A stretch of DNA of 64,000 nucleotides from Arcticibacterium luteifluviistationis (GTDB taxonomy: Bacteria > Bacteroidota > Bacteroidia > Cytophagales > Spirosomataceae), in assembly GCF_003258705.1 (NCBI RefSeq), contig NZ_CP029480.1:3472001-3536000 (forward strand), read 5' to 3'. The position numbers were made by a program, and so were the translations under genes. Under the pieces are notes generated by a model. It was not told the DNA's origin. It made no database searches and saw nothing but the letters and a program-made list of their open reading frames with translations. Below are positions 28,485 to 37,463 of this stretch, piece by piece. The number at the start of each line of letters is the position of its first letter. The stretch's first letter is position 1.

Positions 28485-29536
28485 GAATAGTTTACTCCAT
28501 CTTCTTATGCCTTTTTTGCTCTTCTTTTTTGAGATATGATCATCAAGAAAGGGGAGCCTTTGAGGTTGAAATGGATAACGGAGGCCGTTTCAACGTAATT
28601 GCCTTAAAAGATGAACAGGGACTGATAGATAAATATAAAGCAAACATTCTGGCCCCTGTCTGTGAAGATAGAGTCTGCTATGATGTCAACCTTATTTTCA
28701 ATTGGAATCTTATTGGAGAATTTGTTGATTTTGAGGTTTTCTCCAAAGAGCCTTTAACCAAGCTAGATCACATTCCATTTTCGCCAGAAGATTATCAAAG
28801 GCTTCAAGGTATTTTAAAAAATCAAGACCTTAATTTTGTTAAAATACCTGCGGAAGAATTAGTAGTAAAGTCTGACAAACCTAAACTTGATGGCTACTCT
28901 GGAGCTACTAAAGAAACCGTTAAAAAAGAGGTGATAGAAGGGGCTCTTTATACCTGCTACACGCTTTGGCACATTGCAAATGGAGCGGTGGTAGATTCTA
29001 TAAAAAGCCATACGGTCAATGCTCTTAATGCAGACTTAGTTTCAAAAATAGCAAAGCAGAAAAGCCAAACAGCCAATTACTTTTTAATCAACCATTTAGA
29101 CACAAATGGTTTTAAAGAAAATATAGCAACCATTTTAAATTCAATAACCGAAAGCAAGGGTTATTTCAGTAAAAATGCAATTGAGAGAATTCCGGAAGAT
29201 TTATTCGGGCTCAGTTTGGTTCAAGATTTCATAATAATAAACTATTCAGACTTTGACTATTATACACAAAAGGCAATACTTTCAAAACTGGAAAATGTTT
29301 CAAATCTACCACCAACCTTAAGTCAATTCTTTATTGACCAGTTAAGCACAGAAAGCAGTTTTTCAAACCAAAAAATAATAAGCTTGGTGTTGAAAAATAT
29401 AGATAAATCAATCTTTGAAACACTTGTTGAGCATTTAAATACAAATGCAATTCCAGTTTCAGAAGAAAACTTTGTTGAAATCGAAAAACGAAATGAAGAG
29501 CATCTCTTCAATCTAAAAACGCTGGAAAAACTTTAG
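28481..29536 (+). CDS. Exported protein with covalent-FMN attachment motif
   Basis: 351 residues. Start ATG at 28481 overlaps the stop of the FAD oxidoreductase, so the two are co-translated. A short hydrophobic N-terminus suggests export. D137-G-Y-S-G-A-T143 matches the D-G-x-S/T-G-A-T motif to which ApbE-type flavin transferases attach FMN covalently (on the Thr) in FMN-binding domains. A Cys pair (C61, C66) precedes it. Residues about 170-351 are helical and of unknown type. The protein could be an electron carrier for the neighbouring FAD enzyme. The FMN role is inferred from the motif alone; no ApbE gene is in the window. Confidence 0.6.
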   Translation: MRIVYSIFLCLFCSSFLRYDHQERGAFEVEMDNGGRFNVIALKDEQGLIDKYKANILAPVCEDRVCYDVNLIFNWNLIGEFVDFEVFSKEPLTKLDHIPFSPEDYQRLQGILKNQDLNFVKIPAEELVVKSDKPKLDGYSGATKETVKKEVIEGALYTCYTLWHIANGAVVDSIKSHTVNALNADLVSKIAKQKSQTANYFLINHLDTNGFKENIATILNSITESKGYFSKNAIERIPEDLFGLSLVQDFIIINYSDFDYYTQKAILSKLENVSNLPPTLSQFFIDQLSTESSFSNQKIISLVLKNIDKSIFETLVEHLNTNAIPVSEENFVEIEKRNEEHLFNLKTLEKL

Positions 29537-29590
29537 CATTTTGAATAATTGCAGTTTAGGTCTAGGAATTAGTTAAACCCATAAAAAACA

Positions 29591-30166
29591 ATGTCCTACA
29601 ATTTACTAAAGCAAAACATCAACAATCTTGTGGAGATGTCAGAAGAAGACATGGACGTTTTTACCAGCTATTTTAAGCCTCGTATACTTCAGAAAAAAGA
29701 CTTTTTATTGAGACAAGGCAATGTAGCCAAATTTGAAGGCTTTGTTGTTGAAGGTTGTTTTAGAGTGTTCACTATCGACGAAAAAGGAAATGAAAACACA
29801 TTATACTTTGCAGCAAGTGATTGGTGGTTAATGGATATTGATAGTTTTATGAATCAAACTCCTTCCAACCTTAATATTCAAGCTTTGGAAGATAGTAAGA
29901 TACTTATAATCAACAGAACGGATAAACTTTCACTTTACGAAACCATCCCCTCTGTAGAAAAACTATTTAGGGTGATGTTTCAAAAAGCATTAGTTGTATG
30001 GCAACGCCGCCTAGTAAGTAACCATTGCCAAACAGCCAAAGAACGATACCATATTTTCATAGAAAGCTATCCGCACATCGCCTCAAAATTGACAGACAAA
30101 CAGATAGCTAGCTACTTAGGTATTACCCACGAATTCTTAAGCAAGATTAAGAAAGCTTTGAATTAA
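29591..30166 (+). CDS. Crp/Fnr family transcriptional regulator
   Basis: 191 residues, cytoplasmic. An N-terminal cyclic-nucleotide-binding-like beta-roll (residues about 20-115: LRQGNVAKFEGFVVEGCFRVF) is followed by a long helix and a C-terminal helix-turn-helix (LTDKQIASYLGITHEFLSKIKKA). No iron-sulfur cysteines of the FNR type are evident. Many Bacteroidota have these short Crp-like regulators next to the genes they control. The next gene starts 80 bp downstream, with a Fnr-type palindrome in between. Confidence 0.88.
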   Translation: MSYNLLKQNINNLVEMSEEDMDVFTSYFKPRILQKKDFLLRQGNVAKFEGFVVEGCFRVFTIDEKGNENTLYFAASDWWLMDIDSFMNQTPSNLNIQALEDSKILIINRTDKLSLYETIPSVEKLFRVMFQKALVVWQRRLVSNHCQTAKERYHIFIESYPHIASKLTDKQIASYLGITHEFLSKIKKALN

Positions 30167-30177
30167 ATATTCGGTGT

Positions 30178-30199
30178 GTTGAACTTGTTCAACTTTTTT
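30178..30199 (+). promoter_or_regulatory. Palindrome between crp-like gene and hbpS-like operon
   Basis: GTTGAAC-TT-GTTCAAC (30178-30193) is a perfect palindrome followed by a T-run (30194-30199). Read as TTGAA-N4-TTCAA, it has the same 5-4-5 layout as Fnr/Crp sites, so it may be the operator of the adjacent regulator. Read as a hairpin plus U-tract, it may be a weak terminator of the regulator gene. Confidence 0.5.
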
Positions 30200-30246
30200 G
30201 TCATCTACCCTCAAGATATTTGCATAATTAAAATTGTAAATCGGAG

Positions 30247-30741
30247 ATGAAAAATAAAGCAACAAGATTTAGGAGTATAAGCTACTTACTTATACTAATC
30301 CTTTTAAATACCAGTGCCGTTTTAGCACAAGCGACAACAGACATTTCACACGAGAATGCTTTAAAAGCATTACTAGCAGCAAAAGAGAAAGCTGAACAGT
30401 CAGATGTATTAGTTAATATCGCTGTGGTGGATGCGGGGGCAAATCTAAAGGCCTTTATAAGAATGGATGATTCCTATTTAGGGAGTATAGACATAGCGAT
30501 AAAAAAGGCAAAAACATCACGTTACTTTGACATTAATACAGGTGATTTAGGAAAACTATCTCAACCAGGGGGTATTATTTATAACATTGAATTATCCAAT
30601 GATGGACTCATAACATTTCCAGGAGGTGTTCCAATAAAAAATGAAAACGGAAAAATTATTGGGGCTATTGGCGTAAGCGGCGGTACTATTGAGCAAGACC
30701 ATGAAATTGCTATTGCAGGGGCAAATTCAATTAATAAATAA
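30247..30741 (+). CDS. GlcG/HbpS-family heme-binding-like exported protein
   Basis: 164 residues with a signal peptide (about 1-27, ending AVLAQ). The GlcG/HbpS (PF03928) core is clear: ALKALLAAKEKAEQSDVLVNIAVVDAGANLKAFIRMDD, SIDIAIKKAKTSRYF and GGVPIKNENGKIIGAIGVSGGTIEQDHEIAIAGAN. Family members bind heme or small organics and often act in oxidative stress or glycolate-type operons. It is the first gene of a three-gene set with the propeller-Dabb protein (27 bp gap) and an SDR. The ligand is unknown. Confidence 0.85.
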   Translation: MKNKATRFRSISYLLILILLNTSAVLAQATTDISHENALKALLAAKEKAEQSDVLVNIAVVDAGANLKAFIRMDDSYLGSIDIAIKKAKTSRYFDINTGDLGKLSQPGGIIYNIELSNDGLITFPGGVPIKNENGKIIGAIGVSGGTIEQDHEIAIAGANSINK

Positions 30742-30768
30742 TCTTTAAAGTATTAAAAAACTAGATTC

Positions 30769-32295
30769 ATGAATAACATAAAGATTTCCATTCTACTTAG
30801 TTTATTTCTTCTGTCTCAAATTAGCTTTTCGCAGTCGACAGTCGAGCTAATGCCTTATATGCAAGACTTTAAGAGCATAAGTGCTAATAATACTGTAACT
30901 GTAACAAGTTATGAAAAAGGCGGTTCTCATTATGTTTACGTAGGAGGCTTTAAAGGGGTTGACGTTTTCAGTATGGATGCTGAAGGCAAACTAACACTTG
31001 TAAGTACCCAGGAGCTTTATAAGGAAGAAGGACCAGCAAGAGGAATGGTTGCAGATAATATCAATGGTACCGACTTTCTATTTGTAGCAAATAAGCACGG
31101 CAACGCCATTGAGACTTTTAAGATTTTGGATGATGGTTCCCTTGAACGTGTTTCTTTAACCATGGATACCGATGAAACTCATCTGGGCATTGCCATTACA
31201 CTACAGGTGGTTCATATGGAGAAGGCATCTTACCTTTTTATTGGTGGTTTGGAAGAAACGCCAGGCTTAAGCAGTTTCAAAATTGAGAACGACGGAAAGC
31301 TGACTCATGTGCAGTCGATGAAAGATGACGACGACATCTTTACCGATGGAATCATTGGAATGTTCACCCATAAAATTAATGGAAAGACCTTTTTATACAC
31401 TGGTGGTTTTCAAGACAATGGAGTAAGTAGTTTTCGAGTCAATGAAAATGGTACTTTTAATAATATCAATAACATTGGCGATAACATTACAGATAGATAT
31501 TTAACAGGTGCATACCCAGTAACCGGAGTTAAACTAGGAGAGAATTATTATATCATAGTAGGCCACAGACATCATAAATATTATGAGAAAAATGGCTTCA
31601 TTAAAAATCCAAACTTTGTGTACCATGGTGATGGTGTGAGTGTTTTTAAGATTGACAAGAAAGGATCTCTAGTACCACACTACGTTTTAAAAGATGATGA
31701 AAACACGAAACTTCAAGGGCAAACAAGAATTGAAATTGTATCTGTAAAAGATACCGAAGCGGTTTTAGCAGTAGGCACTAGAGACGACGCCAGTATCCAG
31801 CTTGTTAAATTAGACGTAAATGGTATTCTGAGCCCTATCAATTATTTAGAAACAGGATTTTCTATTTATTATGGTTTAAGGTCACATAAAATTGGCGATA
31901 GCAATTTTCTCATCGCAGGCTCAAATAGGTTCGATCTAAAGAAAGTCGCGACCTATAAGATTTTACCCAAAATAGATAGAAGCAACAAAGTCCTAAAGCA
32001 TATTGTCAACCTTAAATACAAGGAAGACGCTACTGAAGAACAAGTTAACGAGGCTGTTCAAGCTTTCTTAAATCTTAAAAACGAAATCCCAGAAATAGAG
32101 CATATAGAATGGGGTGTAAACGACAGTAAAGAAGGAGCCAGCAAAGGTTTGACACACGTTTTTAACCTTACATTTAAAGACGATCACGGCAGAGAAATTT
32201 ACTTATTTCATGAGGCTCATATAGCCTTAGTCGGTAAAATAGGACCAATTATAGCGGATGTTTTGGTGATGGATTATTGGACTGAAGCTAATTAA
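30769..32295 (+). CDS. Exported beta-propeller with C-terminal Dabb domain
   Basis: 508 residues, signal peptide 1-21 (ends ISFSQ). Residues about 22-400 form repeats of a lactonase-like beta-propeller (HYVYVGGFKGVDVFSMDAEGKL, TFLYTGGFQDNGVSSFRVNENG). The last 100 residues are a stress-responsive A/B barrel (Dabb; KVLKHIVNLKYKEDATEEQVNEAV ... GLTHVFNLTFKDDHGREIY ... PIIADVLVMDYW). Dabb domains bind or cyclise small hydrophobic or phenolic compounds in some families. The pairing with a propeller is unusual. It may cooperate with HbpS and the SDR in detoxifying or modifying a small molecule. Confidence 0.75.
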   Translation: MNNIKISILLSLFLLSQISFSQSTVELMPYMQDFKSISANNTVTVTSYEKGGSHYVYVGGFKGVDVFSMDAEGKLTLVSTQELYKEEGPARGMVADNINGTDFLFVANKHGNAIETFKILDDGSLERVSLTMDTDETHLGIAITLQVVHMEKASYLFIGGLEETPGLSSFKIENDGKLTHVQSMKDDDDIFTDGIIGMFTHKINGKTFLYTGGFQDNGVSSFRVNENGTFNNINNIGDNITDRYLTGAYPVTGVKLGENYYIIVGHRHHKYYEKNGFIKNPNFVYHGDGVSVFKIDKKGSLVPHYVLKDDENTKLQGQTRIEIVSVKDTEAVLAVGTRDDASIQLVKLDVNGILSPINYLETGFSIYYGLRSHKIGDSNFLIAGSNRFDLKKVATYKILPKIDRSNKVLKHIVNLKYKEDATEEQVNEAVQAFLNLKNEIPEIEHIEWGVNDSKEGASKGLTHVFNLTFKDDHGREIYLFHEAHIALVGKIGPIIADVLVMDYWTEAN

Positions 32296-32342
32296 ACATT
32301 ATATAGACAACATATTATTCTTCAAAAACGAATTCAAAAAAA

Positions 32343-33062
32343 ATGGAAAGTATAAAAAACAAAAAAGCAATTATAACAGGTGGTGGCAGAGGACTAGGAA
32401 AAGCAACTGCAATTGCATTAGCCAAAGAAGGAATTGATATAGCCATAACAGGTAGAAATGAGACCGTTTTAAAAAAAACGGTTGCTGAATTGGAGACCTA
32501 TGGCGTAAAGGCCATTTATTCGGTATTCGATGTGGGTAATTATGAAGAAGTAAAAAGCAGCATTAAAGATATCATAGATAGATTAGGCACGGTCGATATT
32601 TTGGTGAATAACGCTGGTATTGCCGCCATTGGCTCATTTAATGAAATGAAAGTGAGCGAATGGAGTCAAATCATTCAAACCAATGTAATGGGGATGTATT
32701 ATGTAACTAAAGAAGTATTACCACACCTTCTTGCCAAGAATGAGGGAGATATCATTAATGTTTCTTCTACGGCTGGTTTAACTGGTAACCCAAACGTATC
32801 TGCCTATTCGGCATCAAAATTCGCAGTGATTGGCATGTCAGAATCACTGATGAAGGAAGTTCGTAAAAACAATATTAGGGTTATTACATTAACACCAAGC
32901 ACCATAGAGTCAGAAATGACCGTTGAACTGGGCTTTGCAAAAGAAGGTTCAGAAGACAGTGTGCTTCAACCAGAAGATTTTGCAGAATTAATTATAGCCG
33001 GTCTAAAACTTCCAAGAAGAGCCATGCTGAAAAGTGCTGCCTTGTGGTCTACAAACCCATGA
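32343..33062 (+). CDS. Short-chain dehydrogenase/reductase (FabG-like)
   Basis: 239 residues, cytoplasmic. Classical SDR features: TGGGRGLGKATAIALA (NAD(P)-binding, residues about 12-27), LVNNAGIAAIGSF, the catalytic NVSSTAGLTGNPNVSAYSASKFAVIG with Ser, Tyr and Lys in order, and a C-terminal LKSAALWSTNP. It resembles 3-oxoacyl-ACP reductases, but SDR sequence similarity does not fix the substrate. It is the last gene of this operon, followed by a hairpin at 33151. Confidence 0.88.
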   Translation: MESIKNKKAIITGGGRGLGKATAIALAKEGIDIAITGRNETVLKKTVAELETYGVKAIYSVFDVGNYEEVKSSIKDIIDRLGTVDILVNNAGIAAIGSFNEMKVSEWSQIIQTNVMGMYYVTKEVLPHLLAKNEGDIINVSSTAGLTGNPNVSAYSASKFAVIGMSESLMKEVRKNNIRVITLTPSTIESEMTVELGFAKEGSEDSVLQPEDFAELIIAGLKLPRRAMLKSAALWSTNP

Positions 33063-33150
33063 TGGCTTTTGAAATGATAGCTTCTTTAGAAAAGTAATTC
33101 GAAATATAGATAGACTTAAAAAGACTTCAAATACTATCTCAGAACGCATA

Positions 33151-33189
33151 AAGAGGTCGCTCAACTTTGTAATTGTTGAACGACCTCTT
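33151..33189. terminator. Hairpin between convergent genes (bidirectional terminator)
   Basis: AAGAGGTCGCTCAAC and GTTGAACGACCTCTT pair over 15 positions with one mismatch, around a 9-base loop. It lies between the SDR gene (plus) and the DUF11 gene (minus). The flanks are only moderately T-rich, so termination may be imperfect. Confidence 0.6.
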
Positions 33190-33209
33190 CGCTATCTTCT
33201 AACGCTATT

Positions 33210-35933
33210 TTACTTCGTTTTTACAATAGTAATCGGAACACATAAATAAGCTTTACAACTAGAGCAGTTATAAGGAGGTGTTACCGGAACATTTATACTA
33301 CAATTGTTAATTTCATCTGTAAGAGTGATGCTAAAAGAACCATCGGAAATAACAAAACTTCCAGTATCACCACTAGGTTGACCTACATTCAGTCCAGTTA
33401 AATTCAAGCCATTTCCTGAGATAGAATAGGTATGACCTAAGGCTCCAGTGGGCGTAATGTTGAACGTAAATACATCATCCGCTCCATCATCCTCTGTTCC
33501 ATTATTATCACAAAGTGTTACAACATTAGGTACAGCCAGACTTTGATTTACTACTACATTGAAAGTGTCAACCGCAATACAGCCACCTTCGAAAGTTGCT
33601 TGTAATATATACTTACCGCTATTTAATAAAGTAGCTGAGTTTATACTTACCTCATTAGTGGAAAGCAAAGAACCATTTGGTAAAGTCCATAAATAACTAG
33701 TGATAATTCCAGCACTAGAAGTAGCAGCTAGGTTTATAGAACTACCTGTGCATAAACTATCCGTTCCCGCAATAGTAACTTCCGTAGCCGCTCCTCCTAT
33801 TACGATAAAAGGACAGCACAAACCAGTAACACAGCCAGACTCATTGTCGATATCAACGGTGTAAGAACCTTGAGATGAAACCACAAGCGTGTTACCTGTT
33901 TCACCAGAAATAGGAGAACCATTCAGATTCCATTGGTAAGAAGTATATCCAGCCGCCACACTTAAAGTTAAAGAGTCTCCAAAACAAATATCAAAAGGTA
34001 CACTTGAACAAGCTAAACCGAAATCGTCTTCATTAAGGCTACCATTAGCTGGGCTAGAATCTACATCAGTTTGGTCTGCTGCTATTACCTCCGCCGTATT
34101 AGAGATAACGCCAGAACCAATAACTTTTACCGAAATACTTAAGGTAACAGTATCAATTGATGCCATTACATTTCCTATATCCCAAATACCTGTTATAGGG
34201 TCAAAAGTAGTTCCTGCATATTCAGCATGAGCCACGTACTGCGTTTCTAAAGGTAACTGGTCTAATACCTGAACTCCCGTGGCTGCAATACCCGGAGTTT
34301 CGTTCACTAGCATCAATGAATATACAAGCGTATCACCAATAGCAGCTACTGAGCTATTTACCGTTTTCATAAGATTCAAATCTATATTACAGGCTACAGG
34401 GTCACATGGATTGTTAGGATCACTCTCTGATGCGTCTACCTCTCCATTGAAGTTTTTATCTTCAGCACCGTCCGTATACCCATCATTATCTGTGTCTGCT
34501 TTCAGTGGGTCTGTTGTAGTACTCGGGTCGCTGTCTGGTATAAAAATAGACACGTTCGTATATTTATTTGGTAAGGTTATTCCAAGTTCCGTACCGTCTT
34601 GTATACCATCACCATCCGTATCTGTTAATAAAGGATCCGTTGGTGTAGACAAAGGAGCACTTGCAAAAATTTCTACATAGTCAGAAAGACCATCGTCATC
34701 CGTATCTCCATCAAAAGGATCTGTGAAATATGTTGTATTTTCATCAATGTCGGAAATCAAGTCATTATCATCATCTAAGTCGCAGTCGTCTGGTATTCCA
34801 TCTCCGTCGTTATCTCTTAAATCATTTCCTGCACATTTGTCTAGGCAATCATAAACACCGTCTCCGTCAGTATCCAGGGCTGTGAAGGCATAATACACTC
34901 TTACATCGGATAACAAACTCAACGCAGCAGTTACTGTAAGCCTAATTTCATCAAAACTTTGCGTTGTTTTAAATGATAAAGTTTGAATAGACGAATTACC
35001 CAAAACACTTGCCTTTACCAAAGAGTTATTTGCGGCAAAAGATTGTTTAAAAGTTCCTCCCTGATAGGTAGATATTGTAATATTGGCAAGAGCACCTATA
35101 TCCAAAATTCCTGAAGAAGGTGAAATGGCAAACCCTGCTTCCGTTCCTGCTGGCTTGATAGAGCCAGTACCTACTGACATAGAGCCACTAGCGAATAATC
35201 CAACTGCCTGACTAATGGTAGCAAAAAGGGTGGTATCATTATTTACTGCGTTAGCTCTATCGCTTACAGAACATCCTATACAAATACCGCTTATTCCTGT
35301 TCTAGCATTAACAACACTTGCTCCAGAAGAAACTTTGACCGCCTCAATACAGTTACTTGGACAACTGGTAGGTTCCTCAAATGCATAATACACTCGTAGG
35401 TTAGTTAATAAAGACAAAGTACCGTCTACTGTAATCTGAATTTCGTCAAAATCCGAAGTGGCTGTAATACCAACTTTTTGAAGTCCTGACGAACCTCCTA
35501 ATAAACCCAATGAAACTAATCCACTACCTGTAGTGCCCGTTTGAACCAGTACATTGTTTTTATAGAGCTTAATGCTAAGTGCAGACAAAACATCAGCACT
35601 AAGAATACCCCCAGTGGTTTGAATCACAAAACCAGCTTTATTCCCTGATGGGTAAAGATAAACGGAGTCTTTAATAGACAAGGCTGTTCCACCACCTAAT
35701 AATGCCACTCCCGTTTGCATTTCGGTATAATTACTCAAATTCCCATCCACAGAATTGTTTGCCGATGACACCCCACCTAGGAGATTAATTCCAGCAGTTC
35801 TCGCTTGATTGATAAACACTCCCGCTCCTACAATTGGATCTGTACATATTCCGTTACTTTCAGATATCTGACCATACGCAGAGGCTGAAAGGAAAATTAA
35901 AAAAAGGTAAATAAATTTGACGTTTGGCATCAT
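33210..35933 (-). CDS. Exported thrombospondin type 3 / DUF11 surface protein
   Basis: 907 residues with an N-terminal signal peptide (ends SASAYGQ). Residues about 30-190 and 200-350 are tandem copies of one module (both end in LRVYYAFE or VRVYYAFT). Residues about 350-520 carry Asp-rich thrombospondin type 3 repeats (DTDGDGVYDCLDKC, DNDGDGIPDDCDLDDDND) that bind calcium. A DUF11 domain (about 525-640) and two Ig/PKD-like domains follow. The C-terminus (CKAYLCVPITIVKTK) is not a recognisable T9SS sorting domain. It is probably a cell-surface or matrix protein; the ligand is unknown. Confidence 0.75.
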   Translation of the reverse strand: MMPNVKFIYLFLIFLSASAYGQISESNGICTDPIVGAGVFINQARTAGINLLGGVSSANNSVDGNLSNYTEMQTGVALLGGGTALSIKDSVYLYPSGNKAGFVIQTTGGILSADVLSALSIKLYKNNVLVQTGTTGSGLVSLGLLGGSSGLQKVGITATSDFDEIQITVDGTLSLLTNLRVYYAFEEPTSCPSNCIEAVKVSSGASVVNARTGISGICIGCSVSDRANAVNNDTTLFATISQAVGLFASGSMSVGTGSIKPAGTEAGFAISPSSGILDIGALANITISTYQGGTFKQSFAANNSLVKASVLGNSSIQTLSFKTTQSFDEIRLTVTAALSLLSDVRVYYAFTALDTDGDGVYDCLDKCAGNDLRDNDGDGIPDDCDLDDDNDLISDIDENTTYFTDPFDGDTDDDGLSDYVEIFASAPLSTPTDPLLTDTDGDGIQDGTELGITLPNKYTNVSIFIPDSDPSTTTDPLKADTDNDGYTDGAEDKNFNGEVDASESDPNNPCDPVACNIDLNLMKTVNSSVAAIGDTLVYSLMLVNETPGIAATGVQVLDQLPLETQYVAHAEYAGTTFDPITGIWDIGNVMASIDTVTLSISVKVIGSGVISNTAEVIAADQTDVDSSPANGSLNEDDFGLACSSVPFDICFGDSLTLSVAAGYTSYQWNLNGSPISGETGNTLVVSSQGSYTVDIDNESGCVTGLCCPFIVIGGAATEVTIAGTDSLCTGSSINLAATSSAGIITSYLWTLPNGSLLSTNEVSINSATLLNSGKYILQATFEGGCIAVDTFNVVVNQSLAVPNVVTLCDNNGTEDDGADDVFTFNITPTGALGHTYSISGNGLNLTGLNVGQPSGDTGSFVISDGSFSITLTDEINNCSINVPVTPPYNCSSCKAYLCVPITIVKTK

Positions 35934-36316
35934 AGCATTTTAAGTTTTATTACTAAAAATTAAATACAATTCATGTGCCTTTCAGATGCCATATCTCAAA
36001 ACATGAACTAACGGAATACTTAAATGAACGAAAGGATAAATTACATATATCAATTAACAAAAACGCCCTCCTAGCATACTAGAAAGCCTATTTGTAACAG
36101 ATAATCAAAATACTTTAAAGACTATTTTTTAGACAATAGTATATATACGTATACAAGAACTCTAAGTCGTTCATTTCGTCTATACAATTAAGAGATACGG
36201 GAATCCTTTATTTGAAAATTCACATATTTTATTCTACTTAATCATCTGAGACAGGCACTCCCTTGTTTCAGAACAGCACCATGAAATCTACTTTATTATG
36301 TATTTAATAATAGCCT
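35934..36316. other. Divergent intergenic region, no gene seen
   Basis: 383 bases between the DUF11 protein start and the AraC regulator start. It is AT-rich and holds the self-complementary TATACGTATA at 36144-36153, possibly an operator. I see no RNA gene or small ORF worth calling. Confidence 0.5.
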
Positions 36317-37363
36317 ATGAAACAGTTCAATTTCAATATAGAAAACCCTTCTACATTCTGGGAAAATATTCTAGAGTATCATGATGTCTCCTCACCTGTA
36401 AATCAATTTGACTTAAACAAAAAAAAAGGATCAGGCAGTTACTCTTTTAAAATAATAGACGCGAACATTCAATATTTACAATTTGACATTAAGCTAAATG
36501 AAACTATAAAGTTCAACTTCTATCAAACAGAATGTGCCAAACGTTATAAATTATTATTATTCCAAAAAGGTTCTTCCAATTCTGTTAGATTTCTAAATCC
36601 TAAAGAGCAAGAGAATTCCACAGACCAATCCATTCTAGATACCAGTGTTGATAAAGATAATAGCATTATTTCCTGTCACTTACTCACACAGTTTAGTGAC
36701 ATCCCTAACTTTATTATCAAAAAAGACGAACCCTGCACATTTCATTTATTGTTTTTAAACCAAGATGCACTAGACGAAATGCTTCCTGACAATACCACTC
36801 TTAATTTTCAGTATCCTTCATATACTATATCTAAATCATCTGAAATAATTGGTTTTAATAAAGTGGTTTGTCTTGACAAAATGTTTACCACCCTCAACAA
36901 CTTTCATGACCTATGCCATGGCAATAAGTTTTATAAACTCGGTGACTTTCTTAAAATGCTTGGCGATTATTTCTTTGTCCTTAGAGCTCTTAAAAACTCT
37001 TGTCTTCAAGCCAAATCAAAACTTCACGACAAAGATTTCGATAAATTAATACTTATAGAACGAAAGCTTAATGAAGCTATAAATTCAAGCCCACCATCTT
37101 TAAAAGACTTATCAGAAGAGTTTGGAATATGTAAAACGAAAATGTGCGTAGATTTTAAGGCCTTTTATGGCAAGGGGATACACTCTTATTACAATGATTT
37201 AAAGGTAAATTTAGTCAAAGAGCTACTTATGTCTACCAGCCAGAATATGAAAGAAATATCCAATCAGCTTTCTTTTTCGAATCAAAGTAATTGTAATAAA
37301 TGGTTTAAAAAGAATGCGGGGACTACCCCAAAGCTTTATAGAAAGAGTCGTGAGAGCGTTTAA
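36317..37363 (+). CDS. AraC family transcriptional regulator
   Basis: 348 residues, cytoplasmic. The last 90 residues hold the double helix-turn-helix of AraC/XylS (LKDLSEEFGICKTKMCVDFKAFYGKGIHSYYND ... MKEISNQLSFSNQSNCNKWFKKNAGTTPKLYRKS). The N-terminal 240 residues are not a typical AraC ligand cupin and have no recognised domain. It faces the DUF11 gene divergently and a decayed glycosidase gene on its 3' side; no target site could be identified. Confidence 0.85.
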   Translation: MKQFNFNIENPSTFWENILEYHDVSSPVNQFDLNKKKGSGSYSFKIIDANIQYLQFDIKLNETIKFNFYQTECAKRYKLLLFQKGSSNSVRFLNPKEQENSTDQSILDTSVDKDNSIISCHLLTQFSDIPNFIIKKDEPCTFHLLFLNQDALDEMLPDNTTLNFQYPSYTISKSSEIIGFNKVVCLDKMFTTLNNFHDLCHGNKFYKLGDFLKMLGDYFFVLRALKNSCLQAKSKLHDKDFDKLILIERKLNEAINSSPPSLKDLSEEFGICKTKMCVDFKAFYGKGIHSYYNDLKVNLVKELLMSTSQNMKEISNQLSFSNQSNCNKWFKKNAGTTPKLYRKSRESV

Positions 37364-37463
37364 TTTCTCAAATATCTTCAGACGCTAGATATCCAAAGAG
37401 TGAAGGCGTATCCACCTTGTTTTTGTGCTTTGCCTCGTTGATTAATTTTAAAGAAACATCGTT

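Noticed and set aside
36139-36154. Palindromic TA-rich stretch before the AraC gene
   Set aside because: Alternating TA sequence in an AT-rich gap is easily palindromic by chance; no second copy or promoter alignment supports an operator.
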